Of a stretch of DNA of 64,000 nucleotides, positions 35,671-44,269 are shown in pieces. The stretch's first letter is position 1, and each line of letters opens with the position of its first letter. Source of the stretch: Paraburkholderia sp. CNPSo 3274. GTDB lineage: Bacteria > Pseudomonadota > Gammaproteobacteria > Burkholderiales > Burkholderiaceae. Both the position numbers and the translations under genes were made by a program. The stretch spans positions 41,087 to 105,086 of the forward strand of contig NZ_JAMBPR010000027.1 in the NCBI RefSeq assembly GCF_024206475.1, written 5' to 3'. The notes beneath the pieces were generated by a model. It was not told the DNA's origin and made no database searches. It saw nothing but the letters and a program-made list of their open reading frames with translations.

Positions 35671-36249
35671 ATGTCCAAGAGTACCGATCGCATCAATCTG
35701 ACCAACCAGTTCCTGATCGCCATGCCAAACATGGCGGACCCCACGTTTTCAGGAACGGTGGTCTACCTTTGCGATCATTCGGAGCGCGGCGCGCTCGGTC
35801 TCGTCATCAACCGGCCTACCGACATCGATCTCGAAGCGCTCTTTTCCCGCATCGACCTCAAGCTCGAAATCGAGCCGCTCCTGCATGTGCCCGTCTATTT
35901 CGGCGGCCCGGTGCAGACCGAGCGCGGTTTCGTGCTGCACGCGCCCGCCGAGGGCACGAGCTATACGTCTTCGATGTCGGTGCCGGGCGGGCTCGAGATG
36001 ACCACGTCGAAGGACGTGCTCGAAGCCGTTGCCAACGGCAGCGGCCCCGAGCGCTTCCTCCTCACGCTTGGCCACGCCGGCTGGGGCGCGGGTCAGCTCG
36101 AGGACGAAATCTCGAAGAACGGCTGGCTCACGGTCGAGGCCGATCCGAAGATCGTCTTCGACGTGCCCGCCGAAGAGCGCTTCGAGGCGGCGCTCGCGCT
36201 GCTCGGCATTTCCTCGACGATGCTGTCGGGCGAGGCGGGCCACGCATGA
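35671..36249 (+). CDS. yqgE: YqgE/AlgH family protein (UPF0301)
   Basis: The 192-residue protein starts MSKSTDRINLTNQFLIAMP and shows the family blocks MADPTFSGTVVYLCDHSERGALGLVINRP, VYFGGPVQTERGFVLH and LLTLGHAGWGAGQLEDEI. The biochemical role is not established; in Pseudomonas the homologue AlgH affects alginate production. ATG 35671 matches the family N-terminus, and the longer frame is not conserved. The stop overlaps the start of ruvX (ATGA), a widely conserved pairing. Confidence 0.95.
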   Translation: MSKSTDRINLTNQFLIAMPNMADPTFSGTVVYLCDHSERGALGLVINRPTDIDLEALFSRIDLKLEIEPLLHVPVYFGGPVQTERGFVLHAPAEGTSYTSSMSVPGGLEMTTSKDVLEAVANGSGPERFLLTLGHAGWGAGQLEDEISKNGWLTVEADPKIVFDVPAEERFEAALALLGISSTMLSGEAGHA

Positions 36250-36680
36250 GCGTGGCCGCTGGGCGAGGGGCCGGCGAGGCCACCTTGCTTGCTTTCGATT
36301 ACGGCGAAAAGCGCATCGGCGTGGCGCTCGGCAATGCGCTCACGCGCAGCGCCAGGGCGCTCACCGTCATTCCAAACAAGAGTCGCGACTACCGTTTCGA
36401 AGCGATAGGCGAGTTGCTGCGCGAGTGGCAACCCGATCTGCTCGTGGTCGGCTTGCCGTGCCATCCAGACGGCACGCCGCACTTCATGACGCAGCACGCA
36501 AAGCGCTTTGGCAACCAGCTCAACGGCCGCTTCGGTCTGAGGGTGGTGTGGGTGGACGAGCGCTATTCGTCCGTCGACGCCGAAGTGCGGCTACGCGAGC
36601 GCGGCGAACGCGTCGAACATGTCGACGCCGAAGCGGCCTCCGTGATTCTCCAGCAGTACCTCGACGAACTCCCGCTCTGA
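36246..36680 (+). CDS. ruvX: RuvX/YqgF Holliday-junction-resolvase-like nuclease
   Basis: The 144-residue protein has an RNase-H-like fold with LLAFDYGEKRIGVALGN (first catalytic Asp), LLVVGLPCHPDGTPH and VWVDERYSSVDAE. Family members process the 5' end of pre-16S rRNA and were first described as putative Holliday-junction resolvases. The start ATG 36246 overlaps the yqgE stop by four bases, so the two are coupled. pyrR follows 19 bases after the stop. Confidence 0.95.
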   Translation: MSVAAGRGAGEATLLAFDYGEKRIGVALGNALTRSARALTVIPNKSRDYRFEAIGELLREWQPDLLVVGLPCHPDGTPHFMTQHAKRFGNQLNGRFGLRVVWVDERYSSVDAEVRLRERGERVEHVDAEAASVILQQYLDELPL

Positions 36681-36699
36681 CCTGCCCACGAGTTACCCG

Positions 36700-37221
36700 A
36701 TGATCACTCCCGACGCTGAAGCGCTGTATTTTGCCCTTCTCGACGAGATCCGCGCGGCGTATCACGCCGATGCGTTCGGCGCGCCTGGCGGCGTGGCGAT
36801 CGTCGGTATCCATAGCGGCGGCGCGTGGATCGCCGAGCGCCTCGCGCAGGACGTTGGCGCGCTCGAATGGGGCGTGCTCAACGTTGCGCTGCACCGCGAC
36901 GACTATGCGAAGAAGGGCTTGCACAGCAAGGCGAGCCCAACGGCGCTGCCCTTCGCGGTGGAAGGCCGCCACATTCTGCTCGTCGACGACGTGCTGTACA
37001 CCGGGCGCACCGTGCGCGCCGCGCTCAACGAACTCTACGACTACGGTCGCCCGGCTTCCGTCGAACTCGCGGTGCTCGCCGAGCGCGGCGGGCGCGAGCT
37101 GCCGGTGTCCGCGCGTTTCACCGGCGGCGCGGTGAGCGTCGATGCGCGCGAAACGCTTGTGCTCGCACACAGCACCGACGGCCGCTTCGCCTTTCACGTC
37201 GAGCCGGGAAGCGGCGCCTGA
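36700..37221 (+). CDS. pyrR: PyrR, bifunctional pyrimidine regulator / uracil phosphoribosyltransferase
   Basis: The 173-residue protein has the PRPP-binding motif ILLVDDVLYTGRTVRAA. VAIVGIHSGGAWIAERLA and the basic VALHRDDYAKKGLH are also typical of PyrR. In Bacillus PyrR binds pyr mRNA to attenuate transcription; in Gram-negatives the homologue next to pyrB may be mainly a phosphoribosyltransferase. The start at ATG 36700 gives the normal family length. It lies upstream of pyrB in a pyrimidine operon. Confidence 0.93.
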   Translation: MITPDAEALYFALLDEIRAAYHADAFGAPGGVAIVGIHSGGAWIAERLAQDVGALEWGVLNVALHRDDYAKKGLHSKASPTALPFAVEGRHILLVDDVLYTGRTVRAALNELYDYGRPASVELAVLAERGGRELPVSARFTGGAVSVDARETLVLAHSTDGRFAFHVEPGSGA

Positions 37222-37322
37222 CACGCGCATCGAGCGCATCGAATCAATTCGGCGGCAACGACGCCAGACGCACCGGCACGCACGCTGGCCATACGCCGCC
37301 TATCACACCCAGGATTCACGCG

Positions 37323-38342
37323 ATGAACACACAGCCCACGCCCGCCGCGTCCACAGCGGACGACAAGCGTTTTCGCTACGGCTTCCTCAAGGGCAATCCG
37401 CAGCTCACGAAGAACGGTGAACTCAAGCACCTGCTGTCGATCGAGGGCCTGTCGCGCGCGATCCTTACGCACGTTCTCGACACCGCCACGCAGTTCGTGA
37501 GCGTGACCGACCGCGACGTGAAGAAGGTGCCGCTGTTGCGCGGCAAGTCGGTGTTCAACCTGTTCTTCGAGAACTCCACGCGCACGCGCACCACATTCGA
37601 GATCGCGGCCAAGCGTCTTTCGGCGGATGTGCTCAACCTGAACATCAACGCTTCATCGACGAGCAAGGGCGAGTCGCTGCTCGACACCATCGGCAATCTT
37701 TCGGCGATGCACGCCGACATGTTCGTCGTGCGTCACGCGTCGAGCGGCGCGCCGTACCTGATCGCCGAGCACTGCGCGCCGCACGTGCACGTGATCAACG
37801 CCGGCGACGGCCGCCACGCGCACCCGACGCAAGGCCTGCTCGACATGTACACGATCCGTCACTACAAGCGCGACTTCACGAACCTGCGCGTGGCGATCGT
37901 GGGCGACATCCTGCATTCGCGTGTGGCGCGCTCGGACATCCACGCGCTCACCACGCTCGGCGTGCCAGAAGTGCGCGCCATCGGCCCGCGCACGCTGTTG
38001 CCGGGCGGCCTCGAACAGATGGGTGTGCGCGTGTTTCATAACCTCGATGAAGGCCTGAAGGACGTCGACGTCGTCATCATGCTGCGCCTGCAGAACGAGC
38101 GCATGAGCGGCGCGCTGCTGCCCTCTGCGCAGGAGTATTTCAAGAGCTGGGGCTTGACGCCTGAGCGCCTCGCGCTCGCCGCGCCCGACGCGATCGTCAT
38201 GCATCCGGGGCCGATGAATCGCGGCGTGGAGATCGACTCGCAGGTTGCCGACGGTCCGCAGTCGGTGATCCTCGACCAGGTGAGCTTTGGCATTGCGGTG
38301 CGCATGGCGGTGATGGGCATCGTCGCCGGTAACAACGACTGA
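37323..38342 (+). CDS. pyrB: Aspartate carbamoyltransferase catalytic subunit
   Basis: The 339-residue protein carries the carbamoyl-phosphate loop FFENSTRTRTTFE, then SSTSKGESLLDT, VVRHASSGAP, GDGRHAHPTQGLLD and MHPGPMNRGVEI. It catalyses carbamoyl phosphate + aspartate to carbamoyl-aspartate, the committed step of pyrimidine synthesis. No regulatory pyrI gene follows. Instead a degenerate dihydroorotase gene lies 26 bases downstream, the arrangement known from Pseudomonas, where the two proteins form a stable complex. Confidence 0.97.
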   Translation: MNTQPTPAASTADDKRFRYGFLKGNPQLTKNGELKHLLSIEGLSRAILTHVLDTATQFVSVTDRDVKKVPLLRGKSVFNLFFENSTRTRTTFEIAAKRLSADVLNLNINASSTSKGESLLDTIGNLSAMHADMFVVRHASSGAPYLIAEHCAPHVHVINAGDGRHAHPTQGLLDMYTIRHYKRDFTNLRVAIVGDILHSRVARSDIHALTTLGVPEVRAIGPRTLLPGGLEQMGVRVFHNLDEGLKDVDVVIMLRLQNERMSGALLPSAQEYFKSWGLTPERLALAAPDAIVMHPGPMNRGVEIDSQVADGPQSVILDQVSFGIAVRMAVMGIVAGNND

Positions 38343-38368
38343 AGCGGCGAGAACGACAAGGGCAGCAG

Positions 38369-39652
38369 ATGAAGATCCATATTCAAGGCGGCACGCTGAT
38401 CGATCCGGCGGCCGGAACCGAACAGCAGCAGGACGTGTACATCGAAGCGGGCAAGATCGCTGCGCTTGGCGCGGCGCCCACGGGCTTCCAGGCAGATAGA
38501 ACGCTCGATGCACGCGGCCTCGTGGTCGCGCCCGGTCTCGTCGACCTGAGCGCGCGCCTGCGCGAGCCGGGCTACGAGCACAAGGCCACGCTCGACTCGG
38601 AGATGAACGCGGCGCTCGCGGGCGGCGTGACGAGCCTCGTGTGCCCGCCGGACACCGACCCTGTGCTCGACGAGGCCGGCCTCGTCGAGATGCTCAAGCA
38701 CCGTGCGGGCAAACTCGCGCGTGCGCATGTGCATCCGCTAGGCGCGCTCACCGTGGGCCTGAAAGGGCAGGTGATCACCGAGATGGTGTCGCTGACCGAG
38801 GCGGGCTGCATCGGCTTCACGCAGGCCGACACGCCGGTCGCCGATACCCAGGTCCTGCTGCGCGCGCTGCAGTACGCGAGCACCTATGGCTACGCCGTGT
38901 GGCTGCGGCCGCAGGACGCGTATCTCTCGAAGGGCGGCGTGGCCGCGAGCGGCGCGCTGGCTTCGCGCCTCGGCCTCTCCGGCGTGCCGGTGAGCGCGGA
39001 GACGATCGCGCTACATACGCTTTTCGAACTGATGCGAGTGACGGGTGCGCGTGTGCACGTGCAGCATCTTTCGTCGGCGGCGGCCGTGGCGCTCATGCGC
39101 GCGGCGAAGGCCGAGGGCCTGCCCGTGACCTGCGACGTGACGGCCAATCACCTGCATCTGATCGACATGGACATCGGCTATTTCGACGCGCAGTTCCGGC
39201 TCGACCCGCCGCTGCGACAGCAGCGCGACCGCGAGGCGATACGCGCAGGTCTCGCCGACGGCACGATCGACGCGATCTGCTCGCAGCACACGCCCGTGGA
39301 CGACGACGAGAAGTTGCTGCCCTTCGCCGAAGCGACGCCAGGCGCGACGGGCCTCGAGCTACTCCTCTCGCTCACCGTGAAGTGGGCGCAGGAAGCGCGC
39401 GTGCCGCTCGCGAAGGCGCTCGCTCATGTGACGTCGGCGCCGGCTGCCGTGATGCAGCGTGACGCGGGCCGGCTCTCCGTGGGCGCGAACGCGGACCTCA
39501 GCGTGTTCGATCCCTATGCGCACTGGCGTGTCGAGCCGCGTGTGCTCAAGAGTCAGGGGCACAACACGCCGTTCCTCGGCTACGAACTGCCCGCCGTGGT
39601 GCGCGCCACGCTCGTAGCGGGCCGTGTGGGTTTCGAGCGCGGGTTCGATTGA
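38369..39652 (+). CDS. Non-catalytic dihydroorotase-like protein (PyrC' / PyrX)
   Basis: The 427-residue protein has an amidohydrolase fold aligned with dihydroorotase (GLVVAPGLVDLSARLREPG, GGVTSLVCPPDTDPV, VHVQHLSSAAAV, ICSQHTPVDDDEK). The metal ligands are lost. The family's HxH before LREPG is Ser-Ala-Arg here, the carbamylated-Lys region is changed, and the DHAPH motif reads QHTPV. It is therefore probably inactive and acts as a structural partner of PyrB, as the pyrC' product does in Pseudomonas. Real dihydroorotase activity must be encoded elsewhere. Confidence 0.93.
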   Translation: MKIHIQGGTLIDPAAGTEQQQDVYIEAGKIAALGAAPTGFQADRTLDARGLVVAPGLVDLSARLREPGYEHKATLDSEMNAALAGGVTSLVCPPDTDPVLDEAGLVEMLKHRAGKLARAHVHPLGALTVGLKGQVITEMVSLTEAGCIGFTQADTPVADTQVLLRALQYASTYGYAVWLRPQDAYLSKGGVAASGALASRLGLSGVPVSAETIALHTLFELMRVTGARVHVQHLSSAAAVALMRAAKAEGLPVTCDVTANHLHLIDMDIGYFDAQFRLDPPLRQQRDREAIRAGLADGTIDAICSQHTPVDDDEKLLPFAEATPGATGLELLLSLTVKWAQEARVPLAKALAHVTSAPAAVMQRDAGRLSVGANADLSVFDPYAHWRVEPRVLKSQGHNTPFLGYELPAVVRATLVAGRVGFERGFD

Positions 39653-39724
39653 GTTGCGAACGCGCGTGACAGATTTGTGTCATGCGCGTCTGCTAGGATC
39701 TCGCGATTCAGCCTATCGTCAAAC

Positions 39725-40498
39725 ATGAGCCTTTTCATTCGCAAGACCCGGCTGCTCGCGCATCTGCTGCGCGGCGCCTTGACCGTCACGACGCGTTTTC
39801 CGCGCGCAAGCGCCGATCGGCGCCACGCCATGAACCGGGCATGGTCCCTCAAGATGCTCGAGCTGTGCGGCATGAAGCTCGTCGTGCACAACGACGCAGC
39901 GCGGCTCGATGCGGGCGCGCTCGTCGTGAGCAACCACATTTCGTGGATCGATATCTACGTGATTAACGCGTGGCGTCCCACGCCGTTTGTTTCGAAGGCC
40001 GAGATCCGCAACTGGCCCCTCATTGGCTGGTTCGCGCAGAATCTCGACACGGTGTTCGTCGAGCGCGAGAAACGCAGTGACGCGAAGCGCATCATGCATG
40101 AGCTGGCGGCGCGGCTCGAGCGCGGCGAGCTGATGTGCGTGTTTCCTGAAGGCACGACCACGGACGGCCTCGCGCTCAAGCCGTTTCACTCGAACATGTT
40201 CCAGGCGGCGGTGTCGGCTGGGAGGCCCGTGCAGCCGCTGTGCATTTTGTATGAGGATGCGCAGGGGCGGCAGTCGGTGGCGCCGGCGTATATCGACGAC
40301 CTTTCGCTCAAGGATTCGCTCGACGCGATGCTCAAGGCTGGGCCACTGACCGCTCACGTCTACGTGGGCGAAGCGATCGAAGCGGGGGACGATCGGCGCA
40401 AGCTGGCGGCGCGTGCGCAGGAATCGGTGGGGCAGGCGTTGGAGACGATGCGTGGTGAACCGGCGGCGCGTCCGCATAGCGTCGCGCAGCTGACTTGA
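39725..40498 (+). CDS. plsC: 1-acyl-sn-glycerol-3-phosphate acyltransferase (PlsC-like)
   Basis: The 257-residue membrane-associated protein has the acyltransferase motifs NHISWIDIYV (HxxxxD catalytic pair), FVEREKRSD and VFPEGTTTDG, with an N-terminal hydrophobic/amphipathic segment. It should add the second acyl chain to lysophosphatidic acid in phospholipid synthesis. ATG 39725 is chosen because the motif then falls at the usual distance of about 70 residues. It follows pyrC' by 72 bases and may be in the same transcript. Confidence 0.92.
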   Translation: MSLFIRKTRLLAHLLRGALTVTTRFPRASADRRHAMNRAWSLKMLELCGMKLVVHNDAARLDAGALVVSNHISWIDIYVINAWRPTPFVSKAEIRNWPLIGWFAQNLDTVFVEREKRSDAKRIMHELAARLERGELMCVFPEGTTTDGLALKPFHSNMFQAAVSAGRPVQPLCILYEDAQGRQSVAPAYIDDLSLKDSLDAMLKAGPLTAHVYVGEAIEAGDDRRKLAARAQESVGQALETMRGEPAARPHSVAQLT

Positions 40499-40534
40499 TG
40501 TCAGAAGGCGTGCGCCTGCGCGAATTCAGGAGCT

Positions 40535-41383
40535 TTAGCCGTTCGTCACGCGGCAACTCTCGCAGGGCACCTGCGTGAGGATGCGTTCGCCCGGATCGCC
40601 GACGAGATGGATTGCCGAGAGTTGCTCGCCCCAGACGCAGCCCGAGTCGAGCCCGACCAGGTTCTTGCGCAGGGTGAGGCCAAGCGCTGCCCAATGGCCG
40701 AACACCACGGTCGTGTCGGCCGTTTTGCGACCGGGCACGTCGAACCACGGCATGAAGCCCGGCGGCGCGGAGTCGAGGCCGCCGCTGGTCGAGAAGTCCA
40801 TCACGCCGTCGCTATCGCAAAAGCGTACGCGCGTGAGCGCGCTGCAGGTCACGCGCAGCCGCTCGATACCCTTGAGATCCTTGGACCATCGGTTCGGCTG
40901 GTTGCCATAGAGGCCGGCGAGCGTCTCTCGCCAGTTGTCGCGGCGCAACGCTTTTTCGAGTTCGTGCGCGAGTTCCATCGTGAGATCGACGTCCCACTGG
41001 GGTAATACGCCCGCATGCACCATCAGCATGCCGTTCTCGTAGTGCGCGATCGGGCGATGACGCACCCAGTGCAGCAGATCTTCGGCGTCGGGCGCGTTCA
41101 GGATGTCTTCGATGGTGTCGTCTTTCTTCGCCTTGCGGATGCCCGCCGAAACCGACAGCAGATGCAGATCATGATTGCCCAGCACCGCCACGCCGCGCTT
41201 GCCGAGATCGATCACCTCACGCAACGTTTCGAGCGACGCGGGACCGCGATTGATCAGGTCGCCCGCGAACCAGAGCGGCGTGTCCGGGGACGGGGCGGCT
41301 TTGGCGAGCAGTTCGCGAAACGGTGTGAGGCAACCCTGGAGGTCGCCGAAAGCGAGAGGGGCTGGATGCGGCGCTTGCGTCAT
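40535..41383 (-). CDS. apaH: Bis(5'-nucleosyl)-tetraphosphatase, symmetrical
   Basis: The 282-residue metallophosphoesterase has FGDLQGCLTPF, WFAGDLINRGPASLETL, VLGNHDLHLL and MLMVHAGVLPQWD, the standard ApaH series. The first motif has Gln where the classic form is GDxHG; the Gln form is common in beta- and gammaproteobacterial ApaH and is not a defect. It splits Ap4A into two ADP and also removes Np4 caps from RNA. ATG 41383 (MTQAPHPAPLAFGD) is the family-like start. The gene diverges from the rml cluster. Confidence 0.95.
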   Translation of the reverse strand: MTQAPHPAPLAFGDLQGCLTPFRELLAKAAPSPDTPLWFAGDLINRGPASLETLREVIDLGKRGVAVLGNHDLHLLSVSAGIRKAKKDDTIEDILNAPDAEDLLHWVRHRPIAHYENGMLMVHAGVLPQWDVDLTMELAHELEKALRRDNWRETLAGLYGNQPNRWSKDLKGIERLRVTCSALTRVRFCDSDGVMDFSTSGGLDSAPPGFMPWFDVPGRKTADTTVVFGHWAALGLTLRKNLVGLDSGCVWGEQLSAIHLVGDPGERILTQVPCESCRVTNG

Positions 41384-41753
41384 CGTTAGGGTGGGCTTGA
41401 TTGCAGTGCAGCGTGGAACACGAGGCTGTGACGGTATCACAGGAATAGTTTGGCCGCGTGACGGCTCGAGAATGATAAAAATCCATCAATGCATGAACGT
41501 TCAGACCCCATCTTGGCATGAAAAGTGCGGTCTAATGAATTTGTCAAGCTGTTTCAAGATGTTAGAGGGGTGGCGTTTGCGCGGGGTATCCTTATAATCT
41601 CTTTCGATAAATTAGAACCAGAGTCTGCGGGTAGTTAAACTGAATCGGGCACTTCTACCTCACGAAAGCTGTTTTTAAGAATAGCTCCAAGGTGGCCCGG
41701 TGCGAGGGTTGACGCCAGAAATGCTTCCGCGCTCGCGCAATAAAAGGAGTTCC
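41384..41753. promoter_or_regulatory. Divergent intergenic region apaH / rmlB with probable promoter
   Basis: This 370-base region is AT-richer than the genes on both sides. A TATAAT box lies at 41593-41598, about 155 bases before rmlB, but no good -35 sits 16-18 bases upstream, so an activator may be needed. The stretch TGCGGGTAG (41626-41634) loosely recalls the ops element GGCGGTAG but has mismatches. The rmlB ribosome site AAAAGGAG is at 41742-41749. Confidence 0.45.
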
Positions 41754-42815
41754 ATGATTCTGGTAACTGGTGGCGCCGGCTTTATCGGTGCCAACTTTGT
41801 GCTTGACTGGCTGAGTCAGTCCGACGAAACCGTATTGAATGTCGACAAGCTGACATACGCGGGCAATCTCGGTACGCTGAAATCGCTGCGGGATGATCCG
41901 AGGCACGTATTCGCACGCGTGGACATTTGCGATCGGGCAGCGCTCGATGCGCTCTTCGCCCAGCACAAACCGCGCGCGGTGTTGCACTTCGCGGCTGAAA
42001 GTCACGTTGACCGCTCGATTCATGGTCCGGCTGACTTTGTTCAGACGAACGTTGTAGGCACGTTCACGCTTCTCGAGGCCGCTCGTCAGTACTGGAATGG
42101 TCTGCCGGAACGTGAAAAGGTTGCGTTCCGCTTCCTGCACGTCTCCACGGACGAGGTATTTGGCTCGCTTTCGGCAACCGACCGGCAATTCTCCGAGACC
42201 ACGCCGTACGCGCCAAACAGCCCGTACTCTGCGACCAAGGCGGGATCGGACCATCTCGTTCGCGCGTACCACCATACATATGGCCTACCCACGCTTACGA
42301 CGAACTGTTCGAACAACTACGGCCCATACCAGTTTCCGGAAAAGCTGATTCCACTGATGATCGCCAACGCTCTCGCAGGTAAGCCACTACCGGTCTATGG
42401 CGATGGCCAGAATGTGCGTGACTGGCTGTATGTGGGCGACCACTGTAGCGCGATTCGCGAAGTGCTCACGCGCGGCGGTGTAGGCGAGACTTACAACGTT
42501 GGCGGCTGGAACGAGAAGAAAAATCTCGAAGTCGTGCATACGCTCTGCGACCTGCTTGACGAACTGCGTCCGAAGGCCGCCGACTCATACCGTGACCAGA
42601 TCGCCTACGTGACAGATCGGCCAGGCCACGACCGGCGCTACGCCATCGACGCGCGCAAGCTTGAGCGCGAACTTGGCTGGAAGCCTGCGGAAACTTTTGA
42701 TACTGGTCTGGCGAAGACGGTGCGGTGGTACCTGGACAACCAGGCGTGGGCGGACGAGGTCGCCTCGGGCGACTATCGAAAGTGGGTCGAAACCAACTAC
42801 GCGCAGCGCGCGTAA
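41754..42815 (+). CDS. rmlB: dTDP-glucose 4,6-dehydratase
   Basis: The 353-residue extended SDR has GGAGFIGANFVLD (NAD site), HFAAESHVDRSI, HVSTDEVFGSL and the catalytic YSATKAGSDH, with a late RPGHDRRYAID typical of RmlB. It converts dTDP-glucose to the 4-keto-6-deoxy sugar, step two of dTDP-L-rhamnose synthesis. ATG 41754 is preceded by AAAAGGAGTTCC. It is first of the four rml genes in the order B-A-C-D. Confidence 0.97.
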   Translation: MILVTGGAGFIGANFVLDWLSQSDETVLNVDKLTYAGNLGTLKSLRDDPRHVFARVDICDRAALDALFAQHKPRAVLHFAAESHVDRSIHGPADFVQTNVVGTFTLLEAARQYWNGLPEREKVAFRFLHVSTDEVFGSLSATDRQFSETTPYAPNSPYSATKAGSDHLVRAYHHTYGLPTLTTNCSNNYGPYQFPEKLIPLMIANALAGKPLPVYGDGQNVRDWLYVGDHCSAIREVLTRGGVGETYNVGGWNEKKNLEVVHTLCDLLDELRPKAADSYRDQIAYVTDRPGHDRRYAIDARKLERELGWKPAETFDTGLAKTVRWYLDNQAWADEVASGDYRKWVETNYAQRA

Positions 42816-42826
42816 GGGCGGTCGTC

Positions 42827-43720
42827 ATGGCGCGCAAAGGTATTATTTTAGCGGGCGGTTCCGGCACGCGGCTCTATCCGATCACGCATGCGGTCTCGAA
42901 GCAACTGCTGCCGGTCTACGATAAGCCGATGATCTATTACCCACTGTCGACACTAATGATCGCTGGCATCCGCGACTTGCTCATCATCTCGACGCCGCAG
43001 GACACGCCACGCTTTGAGTCGATGCTCGGCGACGGTAGCCAGTGGGGCATGAACATTCAGTACGCGGTGCAGCCGTCGCCCGATGGGCTTGCACAGGCGT
43101 TTATCATCGGACGCGAATTCGTCGGCAATGATCCGTCCGCACTGATTCTCGGTGACAACATCTTCTACGGTCACGACCTCGCGAAACAACTCGAGAGCGC
43201 CAACGCCCGTGAGAGCGGCGCGACTGTCTTCGCGTATCACGTGCAAGATCCGGAACGGTATGGTGTAGTCGAATTCGACAAGCGCTTCCGCGCATTGTCG
43301 ATCGAAGAGAAGCCGCAGGAGCCGCGTTCGAACTACGCGGTGACGGGGCTGTACTTTTACGACAATTGCGTGTGCGATATCGCGGCTGATATCAAGCCGT
43401 CCGCGCGCGGCGAGCTCGAGATTACCGATGTGAACTCCCGCTATCTCGCCGATGGTTCGCTGAACGTTGAGATCATGGGTCGCGGCTATGCGTGGCTTGA
43501 TACCGGTACGCACGATTCGCTGATCGATGCGGCGACATTTATTGCTACGTTGCAGAAGCGACAGGGGCTGGTGGTGGCGTGTCCGGAAGAGATTGCGTAT
43601 CGCAGTCGATGGATTGATGCGGAACAGTTGCATAAGCTCGCGTCCCCGCTCGCCAAGAACGGCTACGGAAAATATTTGTTGAACATTCTTACGGATCAGG
43701 TTGCATGGCCATCACGGTAA
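42827..43720 (+). CDS. rmlA: Glucose-1-phosphate thymidylyltransferase
   Basis: The 297-residue protein starts MARKGIILAGGSGTRLYPIT, the nucleotidyltransferase signature, followed by KQLLPVYDKPMIYYPLS, ALILGDNIFYGHDL and RGYAWLDTGTHDSL. It makes dTDP-glucose, the first step of the rhamnose pathway, and is usually feedback-inhibited by dTDP-rhamnose. The start at ATG 42827 lies 11 bases after the rmlB stop. The 3' end overlaps rmlC by 16 bases. Confidence 0.97.
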   Translation: MARKGIILAGGSGTRLYPITHAVSKQLLPVYDKPMIYYPLSTLMIAGIRDLLIISTPQDTPRFESMLGDGSQWGMNIQYAVQPSPDGLAQAFIIGREFVGNDPSALILGDNIFYGHDLAKQLESANARESGATVFAYHVQDPERYGVVEFDKRFRALSIEEKPQEPRSNYAVTGLYFYDNCVCDIAADIKPSARGELEITDVNSRYLADGSLNVEIMGRGYAWLDTGTHDSLIDAATFIATLQKRQGLVVACPEEIAYRSRWIDAEQLHKLASPLAKNGYGKYLLNILTDQVAWPSR

Positions 43721-44256
43721 CAGCCACTGAGCTTCCCGAAGTGAAGATCGTCGAGCCGAAGGTATTCGGCGATGCACGCGGCTTCTTCTTCGAAAGTTTC
43801 AATGCGTGTGAATTCGCTGAGCGCGTTGAGCCGGGCGTCGAGTTCGTGCAGGATAATCACTCGCGTTCCGCAAAGGGCGTGCTGCGTGGGTTGCATTATC
43901 AGATTCAAAATGCGCAAGGCAAGCTGGTGCGCGTCGTCGAGGGTGAGGTATTCGATGTCGCCGTCGATATCCGGAGGAGTTCGCCGAATTTCGGTAAATG
44001 GGTTAGTGTGAATCTTTCGGCCGATAACCATAGACAGTTGTGGGTGCCACCGGGCTTTGCGCATGGATTTCTCGTGCTGTCCGAGTCCGCGCAATTCCTG
44101 TACAAGACGACCGACTACTGGTTTCCGGAGCACGAGCGCAGCATCGTGTGGAACGATCCGGAAATTGGTATCAAGTGGCCGCTCGACTCCGAGCCGTTGC
44201 TTGCTGTAAAGGATGCGGCCGGCAAGCTGTTGGGCGAAGCTGAGTGTTTCGAGTGA
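43705..44256 (+). CDS. rmlC: dTDP-4-dehydrorhamnose 3,5-epimerase
   Basis: The 183-residue cupin has KVFGDARGFFFESF, QDNHSRSAKGVLRGLHYQ (catalytic His), VFDVAVDIRRSSP and VPPGFAHGFLVLSE. It epimerises C3 and C5 of the 4-keto sugar. ATG 43705 lies inside the end of rmlA in another frame, implying translational coupling. rmlD starts 13 bases after the stop. Confidence 0.97.
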   Translation: MAITVTATELPEVKIVEPKVFGDARGFFFESFNACEFAERVEPGVEFVQDNHSRSAKGVLRGLHYQIQNAQGKLVRVVEGEVFDVAVDIRRSSPNFGKWVSVNLSADNHRQLWVPPGFAHGFLVLSESAQFLYKTTDYWFPEHERSIVWNDPEIGIKWPLDSEPLLAVKDAAGKLLGEAECFE

Positions 44257-44269
44257 GGCTTACGTAACG

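Noticed and set aside
40535..41383. ApaH first motif GDLQGC read as a lost catalytic His
   Set aside because: The Gln form is a normal variant in many proteobacterial ApaH proteins, and the remaining motifs are intact.
41626..41634. ops/JUMPStart element upstream of rmlB
   Set aside because: TGCGGGTAG differs from GGCGGTAG at more than one position and no wider JUMPStart similarity is visible.
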